A stretch of 64,000 bases of DNA from Fusibacter_A sp965140735 (GTDB taxonomy: Bacteria; Bacillota; Clostridia; Peptostreptococcales; Acidaminobacteraceae). Positions 7,315-16,404 of this stretch are shown one piece after another. A model generated the notes under the pieces. It was given only the letters and a program-made list of their open reading frames with translations, had not been told where the DNA came from and did no database searches. Made by a program: the position numbers and the translations under genes. The stretch is taken from contig OZ223306.1 of assembly GCA_965140735.1 (NCBI GenBank), forward strand, positions 124,001-188,000, read 5' to 3'. The first letter of the stretch is position 1. Each line of letters begins with the position of its first letter.

Positions 7315-8400
7315 ATGCAGAAAAATTTTAATTTAGAGAAATATCTATCTAATGGTGTCGAGCATATTGTAAAAAGTGCGGTAAAAGCAACGCTAAAAAA
7401 TCCAAAAGAAAGCCTCTTTATGGCGAGGTATGCAATTTCCAGCAAAGAAGCAACTAAGAAAAGAAGGCTTGCAAAAGAACAAGGAGAGCATGTGCCACCC
7501 TTTTTGATTGCAAGTATTACCAGTAATTGTAATCTTCATTGTGCAGGCTGTTACGCAAGGTCTAATCATGCTTGCTCTGATGAAGATGCTTTTTCACAGC
7601 TCACAAAAAGAGATTGGGCAAAAGTATTTTATGAAGCAAGAGACCTTGGTATAGGCTTTATTCTTTTAGCGGGCGGAGAGCCAATGATTCGAAGAGATGT
7701 CATCGAAGCAGCAGGAGAGATCCCCGAAATTATTTATCCGATTTTCACTAATGGGACAATGATTGATGAAAAGTATCTGGAATTATTGGATAAGCACCGT
7801 AATCTAGTGCCGGTTATCAGTATAGAAGGTCACGAAAATAAGACCAATTTAAGAAGAGGTACAGGGGTGTATGATAAAATTACAAAGGCAATGGATGATT
7901 TAAAAGAAAGACATCTTGCATTTGGTTCTTCTGTCACACTGACAACGGAAAATATGGAAGAAGTTACATCAGATGCGTTCTTACAAATGTTAGAGCAAAA
8001 AGGAACGAAGGTTGTATTTTACGTAGAATTTGTTCCAGTAACACCTGAGACAAAGCATTTAGCACCTGGGGATGAAGAGCGAGAATGGATGTGTAATAAA
8101 TTACAGGAAATTAGGGAGAATCATCCCAATATTATATTTATTTCATTTCCAGGAGATGAGAAAACATCGGGGGGGTGCTTGGCAGCTGGAAGAGGATTTT
8201 TTCATATTAATTCACATGGCGGTGCAGAACCTTGTCCTTTTTCTCCATATTCTGATATTAACGTGAAAGAAACCTCTTTAAGGGACGCAATGCGTTCAGA
8301 ACTATTCCAAAAGTTGCAGGATCAGAGTATACTTATGAAAGAACATGCAGGAGGATGTGTCCTGTTTGAAAAGAAGGAGCAGGTAGAAGCACTCCTGTAA
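7315..8400 (+). CDS. Radical SAM protein (SPASM-like C-terminus)
   Basis: 361 residues. The cluster motif CNLHCAGC gives C72, C76 and C79 for the SAM-binding [4Fe-4S] centre; 'AGGEPMIRRD' is the SAM-contacting GGE element, and 'SIEGHENKTNLRRGTG' follows as in Fe-S oxidoreductases of the MoaA/PqqE/SkfB group. The C-terminal third has 'GGCLAAGRGFFHINSHGG' and 'EPCPFSPYSD' plus a final 'GGCVLFEKK', a short SPASM/Twitch-like auxiliary cluster region. An N-terminal ~60-residue basic helix precedes the barrel. Substrate unknown: SPASM enzymes usually modify peptides, but no precursor peptide gene is visible nearby. Located between flavodoxin (2-base gap) and a two-component system. Confidence 0.9.
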   Translation: MQKNFNLEKYLSNGVEHIVKSAVKATLKNPKESLFMARYAISSKEATKKRRLAKEQGEHVPPFLIASITSNCNLHCAGCYARSNHACSDEDAFSQLTKRDWAKVFYEARDLGIGFILLAGGEPMIRRDVIEAAGEIPEIIYPIFTNGTMIDEKYLELLDKHRNLVPVISIEGHENKTNLRRGTGVYDKITKAMDDLKERHLAFGSSVTLTTENMEEVTSDAFLQMLEQKGTKVVFYVEFVPVTPETKHLAPGDEEREWMCNKLQEIRENHPNIIFISFPGDEKTSGGCLAAGRGFFHINSHGGAEPCPFSPYSDINVKETSLRDAMRSELFQKLQDQSILMKEHAGGCVLFEKKEQVEALL

Positions 8401-8411
8401 GGAGGAAACTT

Positions 8412-9095
8412 ATGTTTTCTGTTTTAGTAGTAGAAGATGATGAAATATTAAATAAGATGATCTGTGCAAAGCTGAAGCAGGAGCAGTTTAAAGTGCATAA
8501 AGCATTTGATGGAGAACAGGCATTAGAAGTTATGGATCAGGTTCATATTGACATGATTATATGTGATATTATGATGCCAAAGATGGATGGTTATGAACTG
8601 ACAGATGTAATTCGCAGGGGGAATTACACATTACCGATTTTAATGGTGACTGCGAAAGATCAAATTGAAGATATGGAGATGGGATTTCATGTGGGTACGG
8701 ATGATTATCTGATAAAACCTTTTAACATGAAAGAAATGATGCTTCGAGTCCATGCACTATTAAAACGCTCCCAGATCATGAATGAGCATCAAATGACAGT
8801 GGGAAGCACCGTTCTCGATTACGATGCTTTAACTGTGAAGATTCAAGAAGAGACACAGGATTTACCACCGAAGGAGTTTTATCTTTTATATAAATTATTA
8901 TCTAGTCCTAATCAAATTTTTACCAGATTAGAGCTCATGGATGAAATCTGGGGAATGGATTCAGAAGCAGACGAACGTACGGTTGATTCTCATATCAAGA
9001 AATTACGAAGGAAGTTTGAAACCTACTCTGATTTTGAAATTGTAACAGTTCGTGGACTAGGATATAAAGCGAAAGTAAATTCTGAAAGAAGGTGA
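8412..9095 (+). CDS. OmpR/PhoB-family response regulator
   Basis: 227 residues. The receiver domain (1-115) has the acidic pair E8/D9/D10, phospho-acceptor D52 (CDIMMPKMDG), T83 and K103 (LIKPF). Residues ~130-225 form a winged helix with 'ERTVDSHIKKLRRKFE' as recognition helix and 'VRGLGYK' wing. Its start has GGAGG upstream and lies 11 bases after the radical SAM gene; its stop lies a few bases before the partner kinase start. Likely controls its own operon and perhaps the metal-uptake genes next door. Confidence 0.95.
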   Translation: MFSVLVVEDDEILNKMICAKLKQEQFKVHKAFDGEQALEVMDQVHIDMIICDIMMPKMDGYELTDVIRRGNYTLPILMVTAKDQIEDMEMGFHVGTDDYLIKPFNMKEMMLRVHALLKRSQIMNEHQMTVGSTVLDYDALTVKIQEETQDLPPKEFYLLYKLLSSPNQIFTRLELMDEIWGMDSEADERTVDSHIKKLRRKFETYSDFEIVTVRGLGYKAKVNSERR

Positions 9096-9100
9096 TCCTT

Positions 9101-10177
9101 TTGAGACAAGAAAAGCAGCTCCACCGATATAAGAAAAATCTGAGTCGTTTTCTAGCGGAAGGCGTACTAAGCGCAATTCTGATTAGCTGCATAATCGCAG
9201 TTGTTATGGTGGCGACAATTGCCATGATTGTAATTCCAAGCATGGAGGACTTGACGCCTCTTATTGTATCCGCATTGGCATTGTTTGTTTGTTGCTTGAC
9301 TGTTTGTCTGACAGGTGCAATTCTTTTTGTAAGAACTAAGAGAATCACAGTACCAATCACTCATGTAAACGATGCAATCACCAAGATTACATCTGGTGAT
9401 TTTGAAGTTCGTATCCAAAATGATAAGAAATTGGATGATAGATATCAATATGAAAATGAATTGGATGAGTTGACTCATAATCTAAATAAGATGGTAGCAG
9501 AGCTACAGGGCATGGACTATATGAGAAAAGATTTTATGAGCAATGTATCTCATGAGATAAAGACCCCGGTAGCGGCGATTACAGGATTTGCAGAAATTCT
9601 TTTGGATGGGAATCTCTCAGAAGAAGACCAAAAGGAATATCTGACACTTGTATATCAAGAGTCCATTCGATTATCGCATCTATGTGAAAGCATGTTGCAA
9701 ATGTCAAAATTAGACCATCAGGAAATAATATCGGTAAAAGACAGTGTGCGTATAGATGAACAGCTTCGAAAGTGTATGATTCTTCTTTCAGAGAAGTGGC
9801 AGGAAAAGAATATTGAGCTTGTCCCTGAATTAGAAGAAATCACACTTGTAACAGATAAGAACCTAATGATGCAGGTGTGGATTAATTTGATTGATAATGC
9901 CATGAAATATTCAGAAGCGAACACAAAGATTCATATTGCTCTCACTAGGCGAGAGAAAGAAATCTATATTGTTATTTGTGATGAAGGCATAGGCATTCCG
10001 AAAGATAAAATGGATAAGATTTATAACCGTTTTTATCAGTGTGAAGAGTCTCATAAGAAACAAGGTGCAGGGCTTGGGCTTGCAATAGTAAAGAGGATTT
10101 TGGATTTACTGCATGGAACGATTCACTATGAAAGTGAGCCGGGAAAAGGAACGAAGGTTACAGTTGTATTGAAGTAG
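9101..10177 (+). CDS. Membrane sensor histidine kinase
   Basis: About 358 residues. Start choice: TTG at 9101 has AGAAGG 8 bases upstream; the GTG at 9092 overlapping the previous stop is the alternative but lacks a spaced ribosome site. Two membrane helices near residues 20-45 and 55-80 flank a very short extracellular loop (about 10 residues), so the stimulus is probably sensed in the membrane. HAMP (~80-130), H-box 'VSHEIKTPVAAITGFAEIL', N-box 'INLIDNAMKYSE', G1 'DEGIGIP', G2 'GAGLGLAI'. Partner of the preceding response regulator. Such intramembrane kinases often sense envelope stress or antimicrobial compounds, but the signal is unknown here. Confidence 0.93.
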   Translation: MRQEKQLHRYKKNLSRFLAEGVLSAILISCIIAVVMVATIAMIVIPSMEDLTPLIVSALALFVCCLTVCLTGAILFVRTKRITVPITHVNDAITKITSGDFEVRIQNDKKLDDRYQYENELDELTHNLNKMVAELQGMDYMRKDFMSNVSHEIKTPVAAITGFAEILLDGNLSEEDQKEYLTLVYQESIRLSHLCESMLQMSKLDHQEIISVKDSVRIDEQLRKCMILLSEKWQEKNIELVPELEEITLVTDKNLMMQVWINLIDNAMKYSEANTKIHIALTRREKEIYIVICDEGIGIPKDKMDKIYNRFYQCEESHKKQGAGLGLAIVKRILDLLHGTIHYESEPGKGTKVTVVLK

Positions 10178-10189
10178 CATTCACTAATA

Positions 10190-10224
10190 AAAAAGCAGTT
10201 TGCTTTCGAGCATGCTGCTTTTTT
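10190..10224 (+). terminator. Terminator of the flavodoxin-radical SAM-TCS operon
   Basis: AAAAAAGCAG pairs with CTGCTTTTTT, with an inner TGCT-TTCG-AGCA stem-loop. It marks the end of the four-gene operon. Confidence 0.85.
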
Positions 10225-10273
10225 CGACTCTGGTGAATCTTATATTTGATTTTGAAATCGTTATTTTGCTGTA

Positions 10274-10296
10274 ACCTTAGGTTCGCTTGCTAAGGT
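10274..10296. promoter_or_regulatory. Inverted repeat upstream of the AraC regulator gene
   Basis: ACCTTAG and CTAAGGT separated by 9 bases. It lies 65 bases before the AraC start and could be an operator for a metal-responsive or AraC-type protein. No match to a named consensus is claimed. Confidence 0.35.
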
Positions 10297-10361
10297 AGAA
10301 ATAATCGGATATATATGCTATGATTTCTTTTAAATACTTTTAAAGAAGGATAAGATGACGG

Positions 10362-11333
10362 ATGAGTGACAAACAAATAACGGATTTTTTTGATCCAGAG
10401 GTACAAAAGACAGTGAGTGAAGACGGCTGTTCTATATATAAGATGCAAAATGAAACCGGTGAGGGCGTTATTACTCGATATAAAATATTACCTGGCATTG
10501 AACTTTTTTATAACGATTTTCATATGAAAGACGGACAAAATGAAAATAAACTCCCACACCCTGATGTGCTTGAAATCAATCATTGTAGAGAGGGGCGATT
10601 TGAGTGTGTTTTTAGTAATGGGGATTATCAATATGTTGGAGCGGGTGACCTTTCAATCAATCGACTTACAAATGAAACGACATCAACCACTTTCCCATTA
10701 TCTCATTATCATGGCATTTCCATTACCATTGATTTAAATGAAGCAGTAACCGTATTGAAGGAAGTAGAAAGTGTGCTAGGTGGACTGCATATTGATCTGA
10801 ATCAGATAGCAGAGCGACTGTGCAGAAAAGATACTTGTTTTATTCTGCGAAGAAATAATAATATCGAACATATTTTTTCTGAGCTGTATAGAGTTACGCC
10901 TCAAATGATTGCGCACTATTTAAAAGTTAAAGTGTTAGAATTGCTCATGTTTTTGAATGATGTCCAAGTTGGTGAATATAAGGAGGAACGTCGATACTTT
11001 TCAAAGAATCAAGTAGAAGTGATAAAAGAAATGCAGGCATACATGATTGCCGACTTACAAAGACATCATACCTTGCAAGAACTTTCTAAGAAATTTGACA
11101 TTCCGCTTACTTCTATGAAAGTGTGTTTCAAAGGGGTTTACGGTTGCTCTATTTATGCTTATATGAAGTCCTATCGTATGCAAGCCAGCATACTTTTATT
11201 GCGGGATACAAAAGAAAACGTTACAGAGATTGCTATGAAAATGGGTTATGATAACCCAAGTAAGTTTTCAGAGGCTTTTAAAAAAGAATTTGGAAAACTG
11301 CCTTCTGAATATAGAAAGACGTTGTCCAAATAG
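10362..11333 (+). CDS. AraC-family transcriptional regulator
   Basis: 323 residues. Residues ~1-200 are a ligand/sensor region without a clear cupin signature but with 'HPDVLEINHCREGRFECVF' as seen in PchR/YbtA-like regulators of iron-chelator genes. The C-terminal ~100 residues form the double HTH: 'HTLQELSKKFDIPLTSMKVCFKGVYG' and 'ENVTEIAMKMGYDNPSKFSEAFKKEFG'. The start ATG at 10362 has AAGAAGGA about 11 bases upstream, slightly long. It precedes a Nik-type importer and two exporter-fold ABC genes, a context typical of metallophore uptake regulators that use the metal-loaded chelator as inducer. This role is inferred. Confidence 0.88.
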   Translation: MSDKQITDFFDPEVQKTVSEDGCSIYKMQNETGEGVITRYKILPGIELFYNDFHMKDGQNENKLPHPDVLEINHCREGRFECVFSNGDYQYVGAGDLSINRLTNETTSTTFPLSHYHGISITIDLNEAVTVLKEVESVLGGLHIDLNQIAERLCRKDTCFILRRNNNIEHIFSELYRVTPQMIAHYLKVKVLELLMFLNDVQVGEYKEERRYFSKNQVEVIKEMQAYMIADLQRHHTLQELSKKFDIPLTSMKVCFKGVYGCSIYAYMKSYRMQASILLLRDTKENVTEIAMKMGYDNPSKFSEAFKKEFGKLPSEYRKTLSK

Positions 11334-11410
11334 AGGGACGTTGGTCTTTTCAGAGTAGCGAATAAAAATAGAATTGTATAAACTTTAATCTGCGAGAGCG
11401 GATGACTTAA

Positions 11411-11435
11411 GGGCGCTATAGAGCGTTCTTTTTTT
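11411..11435 (+). terminator. Terminator after the AraC gene
   Basis: GGGCGCT pairs with AGCGTTC (two G-U pairs) across a short loop, followed by seven T. Confidence 0.7.
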
Positions 11436-11443
11436 CGGCCCAG

Positions 11444-11459
11444 GTTAGTCTTGTCTAAC
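11444..11459. promoter_or_regulatory. Short inverted repeat before the Nik-type operon
   Basis: GTTAG-tcttgt-CTAAC, 24 bases before the first transporter gene. The half sites resemble those of DtxR-family boxes, but the spacing differs, so it is only a candidate operator. Confidence 0.3.
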
Positions 11460-11482
11460 TAAAGTTATGGAGGTAATCGTAC

Positions 11483-12424
11483 ATGAGACAGGATACGAAA
11501 AAATATATTCTGAAAAAAGGCATTGAATTAGTATTTACACTATTTTTTGTGACACTGCTTTCGTTTCTTTTGATGCGCTTATCATCTGTTGACCCAGCAA
11601 CCGCATATGCGAAGCGGATGATAGGAAATCCGACAATAGAGCAAATTGAAGTGATACGGGTAAAGTTGGGATTCGATAAACCTTTACTGATTCAGTACGG
11701 ACGTTGGATAATGGATTTGCTACACTTTGATCTTGGTACATCACTGGCAAATGGACATAAAGTTTGGACTGATATTGCAACTGCTTTTCCAAAAACACTT
11801 GGAATTGTTTTCTTGGCATCTATATTTCAAATCATCACTATTGTTGTGTTGAGTTGCATTGCATTTTTATTACCTTGGAAGGTCCCCAAAACTGTTTTGC
11901 AGATCATTTGCATTTTAGGTGTGTCTATCCCATCTTTTTATTTGGCGACAGTATATCTGGATTATTTCGCAGTAAAAAAATCTCTAATTGCTGTAACGGG
12001 TAATACCAGTTTACTGAGCTATATATCACCTGCACTTTGCCTTGGGGTGTTTGGGGCTTCCTTTTATACGCCAATGTTGATGGATGCACTGGAGCATGAA
12101 AGTAATGAAGATTATGCATTCTATGCACGTTGCCGAGGGCTATCAGAAAGTAGACTCTTGTTCTTTCATTTTCTGCCTCGAGCTGTAGTTGGGCTAATTC
12201 CGAACTTTCTACAAAGTATAGGTTTGGCCTTGGCAAATGCTACTGTAGTTGAACAAATTTTTTCCATACCCGGATTTGGGTACTTGATTGTCAATCACGT
12301 CTTAGATCGAGATACGCCTATGATTCATGCAGAAGTGTTCTTCTTGGCTTTGGCAATTGCTTTATGCAATATTACTGCGGATTTGATCCAGTGGAGAATC
12401 CAAAGGAAAAGGGCGGTGGTATAA
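11483..12424 (+). CDS. ABC importer permease, NikB/DppB type
   Basis: 313 residues with the six-helix plan of the Opp/Dpp/Nik inner-membrane permease B: N-terminal helix 'VFTLFFVTLLSFLLMRLSSVDP', then the 'G.D.PL..QYGRWI' segment (LGFDKPLLIQYGRWIMDL) and the EAA loop 'DYAFYARCRGLSESRLLFFH', which contacts the ATPase. GGAGG precedes the start. First of five co-directional genes (permease, permease, ATPase, ATPase, binding protein) with zero or overlapping spacing. The nickel/metallophore assignment rests on the NikA-like binding protein and the neighbourhood; a peptide importer is the alternative. Confidence 0.9.
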   Translation: MRQDTKKYILKKGIELVFTLFFVTLLSFLLMRLSSVDPATAYAKRMIGNPTIEQIEVIRVKLGFDKPLLIQYGRWIMDLLHFDLGTSLANGHKVWTDIATAFPKTLGIVFLASIFQIITIVVLSCIAFLLPWKVPKTVLQIICILGVSIPSFYLATVYLDYFAVKKSLIAVTGNTSLLSYISPALCLGVFGASFYTPMLMDALEHESNEDYAFYARCRGLSESRLLFFHFLPRAVVGLIPNFLQSIGLALANATVVEQIFSIPGFGYLIVNHVLDRDTPMIHAEVFFLALAIALCNITADLIQWRIQRKRAVV

Positions 12425-13225
12425 ATGAAAAAGAAAAATAGAGTATTTAGTTTTTCCATTATAATGCCCATAATTGTGACGTTGTTGTTTTTAACGGGAT
12501 TTCTTTTTGCACCGAATGATCCGATGGCATCCAATCTCTTGTCAAGATTTCAGAAACCGAGCATTACGTATCCATTTGGAACAGATCAGTTAGGTCGATG
12601 TATTTTTTCAAGAATTCTTTATGGGGGGTGGACAACACTTGGAATAGCACTAGGTGGCTCAATGATAGTCTTTTTATTGGGAACGATCATCGGTATGGCA
12701 ACAAGTCGTGCGGTAATGAAAAACAACAGTTTAGTCGACGGCTTTATCAACGCAGTTACAGCAATACCTCCTATTGCGTATCTAATTGTTTTTATAGGGG
12801 CATGGGGGAGCGGAGCGAAAACCACTCTGATTGCGCTTACGGTGTCTTATATCCTTCGCTATATTAAATTGGTGCGAACCCGCACGGACATGGAAATGGA
12901 AAAAGCTTATGTGATGTGTGCAGTTGCTTCAGGGGCTTCAAAATTGCGGCTATTGATGATTCATATTTTGCCTAATTTGATTGCGGAGATGATACGTTTC
13001 CTCTGTTTATCCTGTGCAGATATGATACTGGCAATTACAGCTTTTTCATTCATTGGACTAGGATTAGGCGATAGTGTTGTAGATTGGGGGAGCATGATTT
13101 TGGATGCACGTGGTGCATTGGTTCTCCATCCCACTATGATTTTATACCCGATTGGTGCTGTTATTTTATCGACACTCTGCTTTAATATTTTAGGAAGACA
13201 ATTGACAGAAAAGGAGGCAACATGA
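12425..13225 (+). CDS. ABC importer permease, NikC/DppC type
   Basis: 266 residues; ATG begins directly after the preceding stop. It has 'FGTDQLGRCIFSRILYGG', the hallmark of DppC/NikC permeases, and the EAA-like loop 'AYVMCAVASGASKLRLLMIHILPN' that docks on an ATPase. Five to six membrane helices. Forms the heteromeric membrane channel with the preceding permease. Confidence 0.9.
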   Translation: MKKKNRVFSFSIIMPIIVTLLFLTGFLFAPNDPMASNLLSRFQKPSITYPFGTDQLGRCIFSRILYGGWTTLGIALGGSMIVFLLGTIIGMATSRAVMKNNSLVDGFINAVTAIPPIAYLIVFIGAWGSGAKTTLIALTVSYILRYIKLVRTRTDMEMEKAYVMCAVASGASKLRLLMIHILPNLIAEMIRFLCLSCADMILAITAFSFIGLGLGDSVVDWGSMILDARGALVLHPTMILYPIGAVILSTLCFNILGRQLTEKEAT

Positions 13226-14028
13226 TGCTAAAAATCAATCAACTGAGCGTAAAGGAAAAATCAGGCCGTTTTTTGTTGAATCAAGTGTCAGTAGAAATCC
13301 CTTCGGGGTCAGTCGTTGGGCTTACTGGCCATAGTGGTTCAGGAAAAACAACATTGATGCGAAGTATATTCGGCATGTTGCACTCGGATTGCCAAATTAA
13401 AGATGGGACAATTTTCATGGATGACACAGATTTACTCGGGTTATCACGCAGGGCGCATCGTGGCTTATGTGGCAAAAAGATTGGCTTTATACCACAAAAC
13501 CCTATGACTGCTTTTGATAGCCGGCTGAAGATAGGCGATCAAATTCAAGAGACTTTTCAAAGACGGTTGCAATTGAATCAATCCAATGCAACCTTATTGG
13601 CTAAAGAAAAATTGGATGTGGTCAATCTGAAAGAGACACAAAGAGTGCTAAATGCATATCCTGGAGAACTTTCAGGGGGAATGCTACAACGGGTAGCCGC
13701 AGCTATTTTATTGGGAATGTCACCAGACTATATCCTAGCAGACGAACCCACAGCTGCACTGGATGAAGAAAACCGAAATCTGCTGTTAGAGGTGTTGCAG
13801 ACACAAATGCAGGATAAAGGTATTTTGTTTGCATCTCATGATGTCGATGCACTTCAAAGACTTTGTAGCACAGTTTATGTGCTTGAAGCAGGCAGGATAA
13901 TTGAACGAGGCAATATGGATCAACTATTGACCAAACCGCAAACGAATTGGATGAAGCAATTCGCAAGCTTAAGCAGGAAAGAAAGCCGAGGTGAATGGAA
14001 GTGGGAGAAATTGCAATACGAAATGTGA
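13222..14028 (+). CDS. ABC importer ATPase, NikD/DppD type
   Basis: 268 residues. Walker A GHSGSGKT (~35-42), Q-loop 'GFIPQNPMTAFD', signature LSGGM (in GELSGGMLQRVAAA), Walker B 'DYILADEPTAALD', H-loop 'LFASHD'. The ATG overlaps the previous stop (ATGA) and has AAGGAGG upstream. It energises the importer with the next ATPase as a heterodimer. It lacks the long Opp-type C-terminal Fe-S/zinc extension, consistent with the Nik branch. Confidence 0.92.
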   Translation: MMLKINQLSVKEKSGRFLLNQVSVEIPSGSVVGLTGHSGSGKTTLMRSIFGMLHSDCQIKDGTIFMDDTDLLGLSRRAHRGLCGKKIGFIPQNPMTAFDSRLKIGDQIQETFQRRLQLNQSNATLLAKEKLDVVNLKETQRVLNAYPGELSGGMLQRVAAAILLGMSPDYILADEPTAALDEENRNLLLEVLQTQMQDKGILFASHDVDALQRLCSTVYVLEAGRIIERGNMDQLLTKPQTNWMKQFASLSRKESRGEWKWEKLQYEM

Positions 14029-14705
14029 ATCAAGTTTACCGTAGCGAAACACAAGGTGAGTTTCATGCACTCTGTGATATTAACATCCGTTTGGAAAAGG
14101 GTGAAAATCTGGCCATAGAGGGTGAAAGTGGTTCGGGTAAGAGTACATTAGCAAGATTGCTGATTGGTATGGAGAAACCCACTTCTGGAGCCATTTTATT
14201 AGATGGTGAAGATACCACACAGTGGCATTATCGTACATGGAAAAAACATCGTAAAAAGATACAAGCAGTTTTTCAAGATTCTTCTGGTACACTAAACCCA
14301 GCAAGATCAGCATTTTCTAATGTTGAAGAAGCACTGATCAATTTAACTTCGTATAACCGAAAAGAAAGAAAACAACGTATCCATGATTTGATGGATGCTG
14401 TCTATATGGATCATAAGCTGCTGGATACGCCAGTGCGTCGGCTATCAGGTGGAGAACAGCGTCGTCTATCATTGCTCCGAGCCATAGCTGTGGCGCCTGA
14501 TTATTTAATCATGGACGAAGTGACAAGTGGTCTCGATTTGATTTCAACTGATGCCGTATTGACCTTGGTAGAGAACGCTGCAAGACTGAACCATTGTTCC
14601 TGTATTTTTGTAACCCATAGTCGAAAAGATGCTATGCGAATTTCTGATCGGATTGCAATTATGCAAAATGGCAGGATTGTGGAGCAGGGTCATCTAATAA
14701 AATAA
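14001..14705 (+). CDS. ABC importer ATPase, NikE/DppF type
   Basis: About 234 residues. I prefer the GTG at 14001, which has GAGGTG 7 bases upstream; the ATG at 13995 is only 1 base from that ribosome site. Either overlaps the previous gene. Walker A GESGSGKST, Q-loop 'QAVFQDSSGTLNPA', signature RLSGGEQRR, Walker B 'YLIMDEVTSGLD', H-loop 'FVTHSR'. 'QDSSGTLNP' resembles the NikE/DppF 'QDP..SLNPR' element. Second ATPase of the importer. Confidence 0.92.
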   Translation: MGEIAIRNVNQVYRSETQGEFHALCDINIRLEKGENLAIEGESGSGKSTLARLLIGMEKPTSGAILLDGEDTTQWHYRTWKKHRKKIQAVFQDSSGTLNPARSAFSNVEEALINLTSYNRKERKQRIHDLMDAVYMDHKLLDTPVRRLSGGEQRRLSLLRAIAVAPDYLIMDEVTSGLDLISTDAVLTLVENAARLNHCSCIFVTHSRKDAMRISDRIAIMQNGRIVEQGHLIK

Positions 14706-14732
14706 ATCTCAACAGAGAAAGGATAGAATAAC

Positions 14733-16331
14733 ATGAAAAAAATACTCTCAATACTCTTAAGTTGTATTCTCCTCACATTTTTCTTAGCTGGATGCGGACA
14801 AAATGCCGAGGTACCTGATGCAAGCCAGTCATCTTCCACAAAGGTACTCACTATTTGTACTGCGAAGGAGCTGGATAATCTGACGACTCTAACGATGAAT
14901 AAAGAAAACAACATTGCTTGCGGTCTCGTATATGAAACGCTGGTGGCCTACGAAAACGGTGAAATTGTCCCAAAGCTGGCTGAAGAGTGGCACTGGGACG
15001 AAACAGATACAGTGCTTACATTCAAGCTACATCAAGGCGTAACGTTTACTGATGGCACAGAATTTAATGCTGAAAGTGTCAAAGCCATTTTGGAATTTGA
15101 TCGTTCAAACCCCAATTTTAGTGGTATCAAGGGGATTTATAATATTCAGAGTGTTGAGGCAATTGACGAATACACGGTTGCTGTTCATTATGAGGCACCA
15201 TGCTTTTCCTATTTAAATGATTTCTGCTTTCAAAATGTTGCAGGCATGATGTCCCCTAAAATATTTGAAGCGGGTAATTTTCAAACATTCAAAGATGTTG
15301 TAGGCACTGGTCCTTATGTACGCGCTGAGATTATTTCTGGAGACGGCACCCGCTTTGTTCGGAACGAAAATTATTGGGGTGAAGCGCCGTATTATGATGA
15401 GGTCACTGTAAAATATATTCCAGAAGCTTCTTCTCGCTTACAGGCGTTACAGACTGGAGAAGTAGACATGATTTATGGCGCAGGACTAATGACATTCGAT
15501 GATTATAATCAGGCCATCACTTTAGAGGGGATTGCGGGTGAAATAAATGAAGGCAATACGTTGACACGTAACTTAGTACTAAATGCCGCTCGTCCAATGC
15601 TTGGCGATGTTAAGGTTCGTGAAGCGATTGCATATGCAATTAATAAACGGGAGATCACTGAAGGACTTACCTATGGCTATGAAACACCGGCTACTGCCTT
15701 GTTCAGTCCGGGCGCACCTTACACAGATATTAATTACAAGATCATGCGGAAATTTGATTTAGACAAGGCAAATACCTTGCTAGATGAAGCGGGCTGGGTA
15801 ATGAATGAAAAAACAGGTTTCCGTGAGAAGAACGGGAAAACGCTAACGCTAAGCTACACCTACTGGACAGATATTTCTCTTGCGCAGGAAATGGCTCTAG
15901 CAATAAAAACACAACTGGCTAAAGCGGGTATTAACGCTGAGACTATTGGACAAGATCAGATGACATGGTGGACGGAAGGCGTTGCTGGCAACTACGATAT
16001 TACAACTTGGAACACAGAAGGTTCTTATACAGAACCTCACAAATTCCTTCAGGAAACTCTTTGCGCCGATCCTCATGCAATATCTCTACAGGCCTTGGAT
16101 AATTTTGAAGATTATTCTGATGCCGTTAATAAGTTTTCCACAACTGCGGCGCCTGAAGCAGTTCAGGATGCGATTGCCACCGCATTGAACATTTCCAATG
16201 ATAATGTGATCGACTTGCCTATTTCTTATTCAAAGGATTTGGTGGTGTATAATACCTCTAAAATTTCAGGATACACATTTTCAAGTGTGCCTCAGTTCTT
16301 TGACATTAGCAATGTGCACCCTGTTGAATAA
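14733..16331 (+). CDS. Substrate-binding lipoprotein of the Nik/Opp family (SBP_bac_5), NikA-like
   Basis: 532 residues, typical length. Signal peptide with lipobox FLAGC, so anchored outside the membrane. The family signature is clear: 'GLVYETLVAYENGEIVPKLA', 'LHQGVTFTDGTEFNAESV', 'GTGPYVRAE', 'VRNENYWGE', 'VREAIAYAINKREI'. The run 'NYWGEAPYYDEVTVKYIPE', 'GEVDMIYG' and 'ALFSPGAPY' is closer to NikA than to OppA/DppA as I recall them. NikA proteins bind Ni2+ complexed to small organic chelators. It is unusual in being last in the operon rather than first. The bound metal or chelator is unknown. Confidence 0.88.
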   Translation: MKKILSILLSCILLTFFLAGCGQNAEVPDASQSSSTKVLTICTAKELDNLTTLTMNKENNIACGLVYETLVAYENGEIVPKLAEEWHWDETDTVLTFKLHQGVTFTDGTEFNAESVKAILEFDRSNPNFSGIKGIYNIQSVEAIDEYTVAVHYEAPCFSYLNDFCFQNVAGMMSPKIFEAGNFQTFKDVVGTGPYVRAEIISGDGTRFVRNENYWGEAPYYDEVTVKYIPEASSRLQALQTGEVDMIYGAGLMTFDDYNQAITLEGIAGEINEGNTLTRNLVLNAARPMLGDVKVREAIAYAINKREITEGLTYGYETPATALFSPGAPYTDINYKIMRKFDLDKANTLLDEAGWVMNEKTGFREKNGKTLTLSYTYWTDISLAQEMALAIKTQLAKAGINAETIGQDQMTWWTEGVAGNYDITTWNTEGSYTEPHKFLQETLCADPHAISLQALDNFEDYSDAVNKFSTTAAPEAVQDAIATALNISNDNVIDLPISYSKDLVVYNTSKISGYTFSSVPQFFDISNVHPVE

Positions 16332-16404
16332 AGTTGTAAGTTTTTGTCTAAATAGGGGATCAATAGGCTTGTTAGAATAGCAAAAGAAGATGAAGTCATT
16401 ATAC

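Noticed and set aside
13995..14000. ATG 13995 as start of the second importer ATPase
   Set aside because: The GAGGTG ribosome site ends one base before it; GTG 14001 has proper spacing.
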